This document shows positions 54,541 through 62,715 of a stretch of DNA of 64,000 nt, one piece after another. The notes beneath the pieces were generated by a model. The model worked only from the letters and a program-made list of their open reading frames with translations. It was not told the DNA's origin and searched no databases. Positions within the stretch are counted from its first letter, which is position 1. The number at the start of each line of letters is the position of its first letter. The position numbers were made by a program, and so were the translations under genes. Origin of the DNA: Clostridia bacterium (lineage in GTDB: Bacteria; Bacillota; Clostridia; TANB77; CAG-508); assembly GCA_900770385.1 (NCBI GenBank), contig CAAGKK010000044.1:93758-157757 (forward strand). Reading direction: 5' to 3'.

Positions 54541-54573
54541 AAAGGACATTCTACTTTTTGCAGAATGTCCTTT
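54541..54573 (+). terminator. terminator after the YhhN-like gene
   Basis: A 12-bp stem AAAGGACATTCT / AGAATGTCCTTT with a 9-nt loop, 22 nt after the stop. Confidence 0.85.
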
Positions 54574-54578
54574 ATCCA

Positions 54579-54607
54579 TTGACATATTTGAATGAAAGTG
54601 GTAATAT
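54579..54607 (+). promoter_or_regulatory. promoter of the T-box/glyS unit
   Basis: TTGACA (54579-54584), 17-nt spacer, TAATAT (54602-54607). Confidence 0.7.
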
Positions 54608-54613
54608 ATATAA

Positions 54614-54819
54614 ATATAAATGCAATGAAAAAGAGTGAATATATAAAAGTTATTTTTAGAGAGCTAAAGATGGTGGAATTTTAGTAGTAATATATATATT
54701 TTGGAACTTTGGAGCATTATTTAATAAAGAGAGTAATTTTAGAATTACTAATTAGGGTGGAACCGCGGAAATAAAATTTCGTCCCTAAGTGTATGAATAT
54801 CATATGCTTAGGGATTTTT
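54614..54819 (+). ncRNA. T-box riboswitch (glycine), with terminator
   Basis: The leader contains the T-box core AGGGTGGAACCGCGG (54754-54768) and a terminator stem TCCCTAAG / CTTAGGGA (54782-54814) followed by TTTTT. Stem I shows AGAGAG and the distal GATGGTG loop. AAAGT (54646-54650) can pair with ACTTT (54706-54710), which places the triplet GGA (54703-54705) in the specifier loop. This fits glycine and the glyS gene downstream. Uncharged tRNA-Gly would pair with the leader and prevent termination. The exact 5' end is estimated from the promoter. Confidence 0.88.
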
Positions 54820-54872
54820 CGATTAAAAAATGATTTAGGCAATATGCAAATAAAATATTAGGAGGTATTTTT

Positions 54873-56255
54873 ATGGTAAATTCAATGGACAAAATAGTAA
54901 ATCTATGCAAAAACAGAGGATATATATATCCAGGCTCAGATATTTACGGAGGATTAGCTAACACATGGGACTATGGACCATTAGGAGTAGCTTTAAAAAA
55001 TAACATTAAATATTTATGGAATAAAAAGTTTATTCAAGAAAATAAACATAATGTTGGATTAGATACTGCAATATTCATGAACCCTGAAACATGGATTGCA
55101 ACAGGACATGTAGGTGGATTTTCAGACCCTTTAATAGACTGCAAAGAATGTAAAACTAGACATAGGGCAGATAAATTAATAGAAGAGTGGATGCATGAAC
55201 ATAATTGTGAAGAAATAGTTGATGGCTGGGAAGATGAAAAAATGATAGACTATATGAAAAAAAATCATATAGGATGTCCAAATTGTGGAGCTGAGAACTT
55301 TACCTCTATTAGAAAATTTAATTTAATGTTTAAGACTTTTCAAGGAGTTACAGAAGATTCAACTTCACAAATATATTTAAGACCAGAAACTGCTCAAGGA
55401 ATTTTTGTAAACTTTAAAAATGTGCTTAGAACTACAAGAAAGAAACTACCAATGGGAATTGGACAAATAGGAAAAGCTTTCAGAAATGAAATAACTCCCG
55501 GTAATTTTACTTTTAGAACTCGTGAATTTGAACAAATGGAATTAGAATTCTTTTGCAAACCAGGAACAGATTTAGAATGGTTTGAATATTGGAAAAACTT
55601 TTCTAAAGATTGGCTATTATCTTTAGGAATGCAAGAAGAAAATATAAGATTAAGAGATCACTCAAAAGAAGAATTGGTATTCTATTCAAAAGCAACAACA
55701 GATATAGAATTCAAATTTCCATTTGGTTGGGGAGAACTATGGGGAATTGCAGATAGAACAGATTATGATTTAACAAGACATATGGAGCATTCAAAACAAG
55801 ATTTATCATATCAAGATCCTATAACAAATGAAAAGTATGTACCATATGTAATTGAACCATCACTAGGATGTGATAGAGTTGCTTTAGCATTTTTATGTAA
55901 TAGCTATGAAGAACAAGAATTAGAAGAAGGAGACTCTAGAGTGGTGTTGCACTTACATCCTGCTTTAGCACCTGTAAAAGTAGCAGTATTACCTTTATCA
56001 AAGAAACTTAGTGAAAATGCAGAAAAAATTTATGAAGAATTATCTAAAGAATTTATGTGCGAGTTTGACGAAACAGCAAGTATAGGAAAGAGATATAGAA
56101 GACAAGATGAAATAGGAACACCATATTGTATTACAGTAGATTTTGAAACAGAAAACGATGGATGTGTAACAGTTCGTGACAGAGATACAATGCAACAAGA
56201 AAGAGTTTCAATTTCAGAATTAAAAGCTTGGTTAAATAATAAATTAAGTTTTTAA
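54873..56255 (+). CDS. glyS: glycyl-tRNA synthetase (single-chain, eukaryote/archaea-like)
   Basis: A 460-residue class II synthetase of the homodimeric GlyRS-I type. It has RGYIYPGSDIYGGL near 15, DYGPLGVALKNN near 33, motif 2 with FRNEITPGNFTFRTREFEQME near 200 and motif 3 GCDRVALAFL near 330, listed as key residues. A Cys4-type zinc site (CKEC ... CPNCG) sits in the insertion. An HGTP anticodon-binding domain ends the protein. TTAGGAGG precedes the ATG. It is controlled by the T-box leader. Confidence 0.97.
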   Translation: MVNSMDKIVNLCKNRGYIYPGSDIYGGLANTWDYGPLGVALKNNIKYLWNKKFIQENKHNVGLDTAIFMNPETWIATGHVGGFSDPLIDCKECKTRHRADKLIEEWMHEHNCEEIVDGWEDEKMIDYMKKNHIGCPNCGAENFTSIRKFNLMFKTFQGVTEDSTSQIYLRPETAQGIFVNFKNVLRTTRKKLPMGIGQIGKAFRNEITPGNFTFRTREFEQMELEFFCKPGTDLEWFEYWKNFSKDWLLSLGMQEENIRLRDHSKEELVFYSKATTDIEFKFPFGWGELWGIADRTDYDLTRHMEHSKQDLSYQDPITNEKYVPYVIEPSLGCDRVALAFLCNSYEEQELEEGDSRVVLHLHPALAPVKVAVLPLSKKLSENAEKIYEELSKEFMCEFDETASIGKRYRRQDEIGTPYCITVDFETENDGCVTVRDRDTMQQERVSISELKAWLNNKLSF

Positions 56256-56273
56256 TTAATAATCGAGGAAAAC

Positions 56274-56302
56274 TTGAAATTTACATAATCTTATGATATA
56301 AT
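56274..56302 (+). promoter_or_regulatory. promoter of the 56362 gene
   Basis: TTGAAA (56274-56279), 17-nt spacer, TATAAT (56297-56302). Confidence 0.7.
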
Positions 56303-56361
56303 AACTAAACTCGCAAGATAGAGCGATTAATCTATCAAATACTAAAAAAGGAGGCTATAAG

Positions 56362-56787
56362 ATGGACATTCGGGTTATGAATATCCTTAAACAAAGAAAT
56401 TTCTTAAAAGAACAATTAAAAGAAGTTCTTGATAATGGCACTACTATGTGCTATGTGTTTAAAGGAAAGTTATTTCCTGAAAATGTGAGATTTTTCTCAA
56501 ACAAATGGAAAATTTCCACATTAAAACAACTGGATTCAGAAAGTTTTTTTCCTATTAATATCTTTGTAATAAAAGATGAAGTAGAAATGTTAACTGAAGA
56601 AGAAATTCAGTTGGAACAACAAAATTCTTTAGCCAACAATGCACTTTCAAGCGAAAGCGAGAGTTTAGCAGAATGTAAATATCAAAAGATTGATCCCATC
56701 TTTGATTCAGATGCGAAAATGGAACCATTTAATGGTTATACATTTGAAAGAAAAAGATGGTTTGGCATGAGAAGATCAAAATTTTGA
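56362..56787 (+). CDS. uncharacterised hydrophilic protein
   Basis: A 141-residue cytoplasmic-type protein I do not recognise. The first half is mixed (NILKQRNFLKEQLKEVL, then VFKGKLFPENVRFFSNKW by key segments). The centre is acidic and Ser/Glu-rich, and the C-terminus is basic and aromatic (FERKRWFGMRRSKF). It uses one CGG codon at position 4, unusual for this window. AAAGGAGG precedes the ATG, and it has its own promoter and a strong terminator shared with the converging spore-protein gene. A role in sporulation is possible only from position. Confidence 0.78.
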   Translation: MDIRVMNILKQRNFLKEQLKEVLDNGTTMCYVFKGKLFPENVRFFSNKWKISTLKQLDSESFFPINIFVIKDEVEMLTEEEIQLEQQNSLANNALSSESESLAECKYQKIDPIFDSDAKMEPFNGYTFERKRWFGMRRSKF

Positions 56788-56811
56788 TTAATTAAGCATT
56801 TTGCCAAAGTT

Positions 56812-56850
56812 AAAGCCAGAAAAAACTGTGTTGCAGTTTTTTCTGGCTTT
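56812..56850. terminator. strong bidirectional terminator between convergent genes
   Basis: A perfect 17-bp stem AAAGCCAGAAAAAACTG / CAGTTTTTTCTGGCTTT with loop TGTTG, followed by T on the + strand. Confidence 0.9.
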
Positions 56851-56868
56851 TTCATGTTATAGGAAAAA

Positions 56869-57051
56869 TTACTTTACATTTCTTTCATATAAATCTTTAA
56901 TAAAAACATCTTTTTCTTCAAAATTATCAACAAAGCCTATTTTGGCTTGAGTGTCATTAGACAACTCTTGAATCCAAATTGCTCTTTCATCATAAAAAAT
57001 GTCAGTTTTTTCTTTATTGTTTAAAATGGCTTGTACTCTATCTATCTCCAT
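56869..57051 (-). CDS. H-type small acid-soluble spore protein
   Basis: A 60-residue protein matching SspH-type SASP: MEIDRVQAILNNKEKTDIFY at the start, WIQELSNDTQAKI in the middle, and a VFIKDLYE-like end. H-type SASPs are minor spore-core proteins made in the forespore under sigma-G. AGGAGGTATTTT precedes its ATG on the minus strand. The upstream region is AT-rich, and I could not separate a sigma-G promoter from a sigma-A-like one. It shares the 56812 terminator with the convergent gene. Confidence 0.85.
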   Translation of the reverse strand: MEIDRVQAILNNKEKTDIFYDERAIWIQELSNDTQAKIGFVDNFEEKDVFIKDLYERNVK

Positions 57052-57115
57052 AAAATACCTCCTAAAATAATATACTTAAATTATATCCATTTAATAAGTA
57101 AAATATGATTAATAA

Positions 57116-57144
57116 TTGACAAAAACTAAAATTATTTATAAAAT
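57116..57144 (+). promoter_or_regulatory. promoter of the transketolase C-half gene
   Basis: TTGACA (57116-57121), 17-nt spacer, TAAAAT (57139-57144). Confidence 0.75.
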
Positions 57145-57169
57145 AAATCTAGTTAAAGGAGGATAGTTT

Positions 57170-58099
57170 ATGGATGTTAAAAACAAAACAGCAACAAGAC
57201 AGAGTTATGGAGAAGCTTTAGCAGAATTAGGAGAAATTAATAAGAATGTTGTAGTCTTAGATGCAGACTTAGCAGGAGCAACTAAAACTAATATATTTGC
57301 AAAAAAATTTTCAGATAGATTTTTCGATATGGGAATTTCTGAGCAGGATATGATATCAACAGCAGCAGGAATTTCAACTACAAATAAAATACCATATGCA
57401 AGCACTTTTGCGGTATTTGCTTGTGGAAGAGCATATGACCAAATAAGAAACAGTGTATGCTATCCAAATTTAAATGTAAAGATATGTGCAACACATTGCG
57501 GTATAACAGTCGGCGAAGATGGAGCTACACATCAAATGTTAGAAGATATTAACATGATGAGAGCTTTGCCTAATATGACAGTTATATCAACATCTGATGA
57601 TATTCAAACAAAATGGGCAGTAAAAGAAATTTCAAAAATAAAAGGACCAGTATATTTAAGACTATCAAGGCTTGCTACGCCTGTTATATATAATGATAAT
57701 ACTAATTTTGAAATTGGAAAAGGAATACAATTTGGCGAAGGAACAGATGCTACAGTAATATCAACTGGAGTTACAGTAGCAGAAGCTTTAAAAGCACAGG
57801 AAACATTAAAGCTACAAGGAAAAAATATTAGAGTAGTAGATATGCACACAATAAAGCCAATAGATAAAGATATTATTATAAAATGTGCTAAAGAAACTAA
57901 AAAAATTATAACAATAGAAGATCATAGTATAATAGGAGGTTTAGGAACCGCAGTATGTGAAGTACTTTCAGAAAATTATCCAATAAAGGTAGAAAGAATG
58001 GGAATAAAAGATACATTTGGTAAATCTGGAAAAGCAGAAGAATTGATGAAGTTTTTTGAAATAACTTCAGAAGATATTATAAAAAAAGTATTAGAATAA
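57170..58099 (+). CDS. transketolase C-terminal subunit
   Basis: A 309-residue protein equal to the C-terminal half of transketolase: the pyrimidine-binding domain (SYGEALAELGEINKNVVVLDADL, FDMGISEQDMI with the catalytic Glu near 66) and the C-terminal swivel domain (VVDMHTIKPID, ITIEDHSIIGGLGTAV), given by key residues. Split transketolases need an N-terminal thiamine-diphosphate-binding partner, usually the gene just before. Here the upstream neighbour is the opposite-strand SASP gene, and no N-half is present in the window. TAAAGGAGG precedes the ATG, and a hairpin follows. Confidence 0.9.
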   Translation: MDVKNKTATRQSYGEALAELGEINKNVVVLDADLAGATKTNIFAKKFSDRFFDMGISEQDMISTAAGISTTNKIPYASTFAVFACGRAYDQIRNSVCYPNLNVKICATHCGITVGEDGATHQMLEDINMMRALPNMTVISTSDDIQTKWAVKEISKIKGPVYLRLSRLATPVIYNDNTNFEIGKGIQFGEGTDATVISTGVTVAEALKAQETLKLQGKNIRVVDMHTIKPIDKDIIIKCAKETKKIITIEDHSIIGGLGTAVCEVLSENYPIKVERMGIKDTFGKSGKAEELMKFFEITSEDIIKKVLE

Positions 58100-58109
58100 T
58101 GTAGTAAAT

Positions 58110-58152
58110 AGCAAGTTATAAAAGCAATAATATGCTTTATTATAACTTGCTA
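58110..58152. terminator. long hairpin after the transketolase gene
   Basis: AGCAAGTTATA + AAAGCA pairs with TGCTTT(AT)TATAACTTGCT, leaving a two-base bulge; loop ATAATA. There is no T tract. Confidence 0.7.
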
Positions 58153-58215
58153 AAATAATATATAGATAAAAATATAATTGCCTTAAATTTACATGTGTTT
58201 TTTTCATGAAAAGAC

Positions 58216-58244
58216 TTGAAAAAAATATAGAATATTGTTATGAT
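58216..58244 (+). promoter_or_regulatory. promoter of ftsEX and following genes
   Basis: TTGAAA (58216-58221), 17-nt spacer, TATGAT (58239-58244). Confidence 0.7.
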
Positions 58245-58287
58245 TATACTGTGAAATTATGCAGATATTTTAGACAAGGAGTATAAA

Positions 58288-58974
58288 ATGATCGAATTTA
58301 AGAATGTTAGTAAAACATATTCTACAGGTACAGAAGCTGTACATAATGCGAATTTTAAAATAAATAAAGGCGAATTTGCCTTCTTAGTAGGAACATCTGG
58401 TTCAGGAAAATCTACATTAATTAAATTAATATTAAAAGAAGAAGAACCTACATCAGGTACAATTGTTATAAATGGAAAAGATACTACTTTTTTAAAGAAA
58501 TCAAGAGTTCCATTTTTAAGAAGGAGTATGGGAGTTGTTTTTCAAGACTTTAGATTATTACCAGACAAAACAGTATATGAAAATGTAGCTTTTGCTATGT
58601 ATATTGTTAAAGCTACACCAAGACATATTAGAAGACAAGTACCTATGGTATTATCATTAGTTGGATTAAGTGGAAAAGCAAAAATGTATCCAAACGAATT
58701 ATCAGGAGGAGAACAACAAAGAGTGGCATTAGCTAGAGCATTAGTAAATAATCCATCAATGTTAATAGCAGACGAGCCTACTGGAAACCTAGACCCAGAA
58801 ACAGCTTGGGATATTATGAATCTATTAAATGATATAAATTTAAGAGGAACTACAGTTGTTGTAGCAACTCATGCAAAAGACATTGTAGATAAAATGAAAA
58901 AAAGAGTTATTCAAATAGATAAAGGTATTATAGTAAGAGATAGTAAAAAAGGTGGGTACAATAGTGAAATTTAA
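58288..58974 (+). CDS. ftsE: cell division ATPase FtsE
   Basis: A 228-residue ABC ATPase that, with FtsX, controls peptidoglycan hydrolases at the septum. Walker A GTSGSGKST is near 36, the signature LSGGEQQRVALARAL near 136, Walker B LIADEPTGNLD near 158 and H-loop ATHAKD near 193. SVYSTGTEAV-type and FQDFRLLPDKTVYEN features identify FtsE. GACAAGGAG precedes the ATG. It overlaps ftsX by 11 nt. Confidence 0.96.
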   Translation: MIEFKNVSKTYSTGTEAVHNANFKINKGEFAFLVGTSGSGKSTLIKLILKEEEPTSGTIVINGKDTTFLKKSRVPFLRRSMGVVFQDFRLLPDKTVYENVAFAMYIVKATPRHIRRQVPMVLSLVGLSGKAKMYPNELSGGEQQRVALARALVNNPSMLIADEPTGNLDPETAWDIMNLLNDINLRGTTVVVATHAKDIVDKMKKRVIQIDKGIIVRDSKKGGYNSEI

Positions 58975-59863
58975 TATAGTAAGTTATTTAATAGGAGAAG
59001 GTTTAGGAAATGTATTTAAAAATAAAAAATCTACATTTTCAGCTATGCTAGTAATGTGCATTTCAATGCTAGTATTTGGATTATTTTTCATAATTGGAGA
59101 AAATGTTAACCATATTATGGAGACAGTTCAATCTTCTCAAGAAATACAAGTATTTATTAAAAATGATGCTACAGATGAAGAAATACAAAAAGTAGGTGAA
59201 GAAATAAATAAAATAGATGGAGTTAAAAATACTACTTTTGTATCAAAAGATGAAGCATTAGATATAATGCAAGATAGACTTGGAGAAAAGGGATATTTGC
59301 TACAGGGATACGAAGAAAATAATTTTCTAAAGGCTTCTTATAAAGTAACTTTTACAGATTTAAAATTAGCAAATAAGGTTGAAAGTGAAATTAATAATAT
59401 AGAAAATATTTCAAAAATAACAAGCAGTAACGAAACAATGACAAAATTAATAAGTGTTGCAAACGGAGTTAGACTAGTAACAGGAGTTATACTTGTAGCA
59501 TTAGTAATAGGTTCTATTTTTATTATTTCAAACACAATAAAACTTACAGTATACGCAAGAAGAAGAGAAATATCTATAATGAAATATGTAGGAGCTACTA
59601 ATTCATTTATAAGATGGCCATTTATAGTAGAAGGTGTAGTAATAGGTATTATCTCTGCATTAATTTCTATACTATTAGTTGGATTTTTATATAAATTTAT
59701 AGCAGCTAAATTATTAGAAACTACTTTAATAAAAAGTATAGGAATAACTCTTGTTACATTTGGAAATATGTTTAATTTAATTATATTAGTATATTTACTT
59801 TTAGGTATAGGTATAGGAATTATAGGAAGCTCTTTATCAATGAGAAAATACTTAGAAGTGTAA
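58964..59863 (+). CDS. ftsX: cell division membrane protein FtsX
   Basis: A 299-residue membrane protein with four membrane segments (about 25-45, 168-190, 217-240, 268-290) and an extracytoplasmic domain between the first two (KDEALDIMQDRLGEKGYLL). The FtsX-type CISMLVFGLFFIIGENVNH is near the first helix. The start is GTG 58964, 8 nt after AAAGGTGGG and inside the end of ftsE. The earlier in-frame GTG at 58952 overlaps that site. The M23 hydrolase it probably activates follows 14 nt later. Confidence 0.95.
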   Translation: MKFNIVSYLIGEGLGNVFKNKKSTFSAMLVMCISMLVFGLFFIIGENVNHIMETVQSSQEIQVFIKNDATDEEIQKVGEEINKIDGVKNTTFVSKDEALDIMQDRLGEKGYLLQGYEENNFLKASYKVTFTDLKLANKVESEINNIENISKITSSNETMTKLISVANGVRLVTGVILVALVIGSIFIISNTIKLTVYARRREISIMKYVGATNSFIRWPFIVEGVVIGIISALISILLVGFLYKFIAAKLLETTLIKSIGITLVTFGNMFNLIILVYLLLGIGIGIIGSSLSMRKYLEV

Positions 59864-59877
59864 AATGGAGGTATGAA

Positions 59878-61026
59878 ATGACCAAAAAAATAGTAAGTGC
59901 TATATTAGTTTTTATTTTGTTAATAGGATTTGGTGCAAATGTTTTTGCTTCTTTACAATCAGAAAAGAACGATTTGCAAAATAAAATAGACGATGCCAAA
60001 GAACAAAAAACAAAAGTAAAATTAGAGATTTCTAAATCATTACAAGACATAGAAGACTTAAATGATTCAATTGATGATAACCAAGATAAATTAGATGATT
60101 TGAACAATGATTTAAAAAATCTTTCAGATGAAATTAGCCAATTAAAAAGTGAATTAGAAGAAGCTGAAAAGCAATATGATGCACAAGAAGATTTATTAAA
60201 AGATAGAATTTCTGCTCAATATGAAGCCGGAGATATTACATATTTAGATGTACTTTTAAATTCAAAAGGATTTTCAGACTTTTTATCAAATTATTTTCTA
60301 GTATCAGAAGTATTAGAGAACGATTCTGAATTATTAACAAACATTGAAAACAAAAAAACAAAAATTGAAAAAGATAAACAAAGTTTAGAGGACAAACAAA
60401 AAGATTTAAAAACAAAAAAAGCAGAACAAGAAAAAATTCAAGTTCTATTAAATAATCAAAAGGTACAAAAACAAAATAAAGTTTCAGCTCTATCAGATGA
60501 AGAAAAAAACCTACAAAAATCAATAGAAGAATATACAAAAGAAATTAATAGAGTTGAAAAACAAATAAGAGATGCAGCTAATAAGGCAGGAAATAAATAT
60601 AATGGAAATATTTCAGGATCAGGAGTGTTGGCTTGGCCTTTACCAAGTAGCTATGGAAGATCTAGAATTACTTCATACTTTGGACATAGAGAACAACCAG
60701 TTGCAGGAGCTAGTACATATCATAGAGCAATAGACATAGGAGTACCAATTGGCACATCCGTATATGCAGCAGCAGATGGATATGTAGTTACAACAGGATA
60801 TTCTAGTATTAGAGGAAATTATATAATGGTAAAACATGCAGATAACTTATATACTTTCTATCAACATTTAAAATCTGTTGCAGTTCCAGCAGGAAGGAAT
60901 GTATCAAAGGGACAAACAATTGCATATAGTGGAAATACAGGAATTGGTTCTGGACCACACTTACATTTCGAAGTTAGAACTTCTCCAAATTATGGTAGTG
61001 AAGTAAACCCACTAAAATACCTATAA
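59878..61026 (+). CDS. EnvC/PcsB-like secreted M23 peptidase
   Basis: A 382-residue secreted protein with a signal peptide (about 1-24, ending VFASL) and a long coiled coil (about 25-235, rich in DLNDSIDDNQDKLDDL-type heptads). A C-terminal LytM/M23 domain (about 255-382) has HRAIDIG near 282 and HLHFEVR near 361. The metal His and Asp are intact, so it may be an active endopeptidase, unlike E. coli EnvC. TGGAGGT precedes the ATG. Directly after ftsEX, it matches the FtsEX-hydrolase partnership for cell separation. Confidence 0.93.
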   Translation: MTKKIVSAILVFILLIGFGANVFASLQSEKNDLQNKIDDAKEQKTKVKLEISKSLQDIEDLNDSIDDNQDKLDDLNNDLKNLSDEISQLKSELEEAEKQYDAQEDLLKDRISAQYEAGDITYLDVLLNSKGFSDFLSNYFLVSEVLENDSELLTNIENKKTKIEKDKQSLEDKQKDLKTKKAEQEKIQVLLNNQKVQKQNKVSALSDEEKNLQKSIEEYTKEINRVEKQIRDAANKAGNKYNGNISGSGVLAWPLPSSYGRSRITSYFGHREQPVAGASTYHRAIDIGVPIGTSVYAAADGYVVTTGYSSIRGNYIMVKHADNLYTFYQHLKSVAVPAGRNVSKGQTIAYSGNTGIGSGPHLHFEVRTSPNYGSEVNPLKYL

Positions 61027-61032
61027 TTAAGA

Positions 61033-61060
61033 AAAAATGAGGGTATAAACCCTCATTTTT
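61033..61060 (+). terminator. terminator after the ftsEX-M23 genes
   Basis: An 11-bp stem AAAAATGAGGG / CCCTCATTTTT with loop TATAAA. S41 peptidase expression may need read-through or its own promoter. Confidence 0.88.
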
Positions 61061-61092
61061 ATAATATACTTAAATATTAAGGAGTATTAAGA

Positions 61093-62289
61093 ATGAGAAA
61101 AGAAAAGAAAATTTATAGAACTATTATGCTAATCATTGTAGTGGCATTAGTTACATTTATATTAACTACTTGTGTAATGAGTAATAACACATATAAAAAA
61201 GACGGTAGCTATACTAATATATCAGAAAATTTAAAACTTAATACAAAATTAAATACAATTAAAAAAATAATAAACGAAGATTTTTTAGGAGAAGTGGACG
61301 AAACAAAATTAACAGAAGCTGCTATCAAAGGATATGTAGAAGGATTAGATGACGAATATACAGAATATTTTACAAAAGAAGAAATGGAAGAATTTAAAAC
61401 AGAAACAGAAGGCAATTATGTTGGAATAGGAATATACATGCTAAAAAATACAAAAGACAATAATATAATTGTTTTATCAGCCATAAAAGGATCACCAGCA
61501 GAAGAGGCTGGTTTAAAAACAGGAGACATAATAAAAAAGGTAAATGATAAAGAATACACAGCAGAGGAATTTGAAAAGATAGCATCAGATATAAAAGGAA
61601 AAGCAGGAAGCAAGGTAAAATTAGAAATACAAAGAGGAGAAGAAACATTAACATTTGAAATAGAAAGAAAAAAAATAGAATTATATCCAATAGAATCAGA
61701 AGTACTAGAAAATGATATTGGATATATAAATATCTCGTCTTTTTGTGAAGATTGTAGTAGTAAATTTAAAGAAAACTATGATAAACTAAAGAGAAAAAAT
61801 ATAAAATCACTTGTAATAGACTTAAGAAATAATGGCGGTGGTATTGTAGATGAAGCATTAGAAATATTGGACTCTATTTTAAATAAGGACTCTATTATGC
61901 TTATTACTGCAAATAAAAAAGGTGAAGAAAAAATAGAAAAAGCTAAAAAGAAACCAACCATAGAAGTACCAATAGTAGTACTTGTAAACGAAAATACTGC
62001 TAGTAGTTCAGAAATATTTGCGGCAGCATTAAAAGAAAATAATAAAGCAAAAATAATAGGAACGAAAACTTATGGCAAAGGAGTAATACAAGAATCTATA
62101 ACATTAAGTGATGGCAGTGGAATAAAAATAACAACTGAAGAATACTATACTCCAAATAGAAACAAAATAAATAAAATAGGAATAACTCCAGACATTGAAG
62201 TAGACTTAGAAGAAAAAACAAAAAATATAACAGAAATATCAAGAGACCAAGATACACAACTAAAAAAAGCAATAGAAACTTTAAAATAA
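61093..62289 (+). CDS. S41 family C-terminal processing peptidase
   Basis: A 398-residue membrane-anchored serine protease (CtpA/CtpB type). It has an N-terminal membrane segment (about 11-29) and a PDZ domain (about 110-190: GIGIYM ... IKGSPAEEAGLKTGDIIKKVN). The protease core has RNNGGGIVDEALEILD, ENTASSSEIFAAAL with the catalytic Ser near 302, and GTKTYGKGVIQ with the Lys near 328. In Bacillus, CtpB cleaves SpoIVFA during sporulation. Which role applies here is open. AAGGAG precedes the ATG. Confidence 0.94.
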   Translation: MRKEKKIYRTIMLIIVVALVTFILTTCVMSNNTYKKDGSYTNISENLKLNTKLNTIKKIINEDFLGEVDETKLTEAAIKGYVEGLDDEYTEYFTKEEMEEFKTETEGNYVGIGIYMLKNTKDNNIIVLSAIKGSPAEEAGLKTGDIIKKVNDKEYTAEEFEKIASDIKGKAGSKVKLEIQRGEETLTFEIERKKIELYPIESEVLENDIGYINISSFCEDCSSKFKENYDKLKRKNIKSLVIDLRNNGGGIVDEALEILDSILNKDSIMLITANKKGEEKIEKAKKKPTIEVPIVVLVNENTASSSEIFAAALKENNKAKIIGTKTYGKGVIQESITLSDGSGIKITTEEYYTPNRNKINKIGITPDIEVDLEEKTKNITEISRDQDTQLKKAIETLK

Positions 62290-62303
62290 ATTCAATAAAA
62301 ATA

Positions 62304-62332
62304 TTGATATAAAAGTTCAAATATGTTAATAT
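62304..62332 (+). promoter_or_regulatory. promoter of tRNA-Leu
   Basis: TTGATA (62304-62309), 17-nt spacer, TAATAT (62327-62332), with a perfect TATAAT five bases further. It overlaps the hairpin at 62313-62349. Confidence 0.55.
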
Positions 62333-62349
62333 ATAATATATTTGAACTT
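62313..62349. repeat. 12-bp inverted repeat before tRNA-Leu
   Basis: Perfect arms AAGTTCAAATAT / ATATTTGAACTT with a 13-nt spacer, between the S41 stop and the tRNA. It may act as terminator for the protease gene. Confidence 0.65.
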
Positions 62350-62356
62350 AAAATAT

Positions 62357-62443
62357 GCCGGTGTGCTGGAATTGGTAGACGGGGCAGACTCAAAATCTGT
62401 TGTCAGCAATGGCGTGTGGGTTCGAGTCCCACCACCGGCACCA
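62357..62443 (+). tRNA. tRNA-Leu(CAA)
   Basis: An 87-nt class II tRNA with encoded CCA. Acceptor GCCGGTG / CACCGGC, anticodon stem GCAGA / TCTGT, loop CTCAAAA with anticodon CAA (reads TTG), long variable arm, T arm GTGGG TTCGAGT CCCAC, discriminator A. Confidence 0.96.
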
Positions 62444-62471
62444 AGATAAAAAAATGCAACGAAAGTTGTAT
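62428..62471. repeat. 44-bp direct repeat, left copy (3' end of tRNA-Leu plus terminator stem)
   Basis: The 3' part of tRNA-Leu, its CCA and the terminator hairpin ATGCAAC-GAAA-GTTGTAT. Nine T follow from 62471, so this copy is a working terminator. Repeated exactly at 62601-62644. Confidence 0.9.
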
Positions 62472-62493
62472 TTTTTTTTGTAAGAAATAAAAA

Positions 62494-62606
62494 GGTGGGA
62501 CTCGAAAAGGAACATGCCAAGTTTAGGCTGGTTCAAGGCCAGACTAAACGCAGGTAAAAATAGTCCAGTGGACTATTTTTGTGACGCGAGTGCGAGTGGA
62601 CCCACC
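62494..62606. other. structured element with tRNA-derived ends
   Basis: The left edge GGTGGGACTCGAA (62494-62506) is the exact reverse complement of the tRNA-Leu T-arm/acceptor region. It can pair with CGAGT(GGA)CCCACC (62593-62606). Inside are two strong hairpins, GTTTAG(G)CTGG / CCAG(A)CTAAAC (62521-62549) and AAAAATAGTCC / GGACTATTTTT (62556-62580), then tandem GCGAGT GCGAGT (62586-62597). It could be a folded RNA or a mobile-type miniature element. Confidence 0.7.
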
Positions 62607-62644
62607 ACCGGCACCAAGATAAAAAAATGCAACGAAAGTTGTAT
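62601..62644. repeat. 44-bp direct repeat, right copy
   Basis: Identical to 62428-62471, but not attached to a complete tRNA. The terminator stem is kept, while the T tract is missing. It marks the right boundary of a 173-bp duplication/insertion unit. Confidence 0.9.
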
Positions 62645-62715
62645 ATCATATCTAAATATGATATAATTGTACACACATATATATTAGTATGTAATATTTT
62701 TTAGGAGGTATTTAT

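Noticed and set aside
62326..62520. 64-codon minus-strand ORF with GGGTRTHT-like sequence across tRNA-Leu
   Set aside because: It is the antisense translation of the tRNA-Leu T-arm and flank, a well-known false ORF in many genomes; it has no ribosome binding site.
62428..62644. Integrated plasmid or phage bounded by tRNA-Leu attL/attR
   Set aside because: Only 173 bp separate the repeat starts and no integrase gene is present. A small element or relic fits better.
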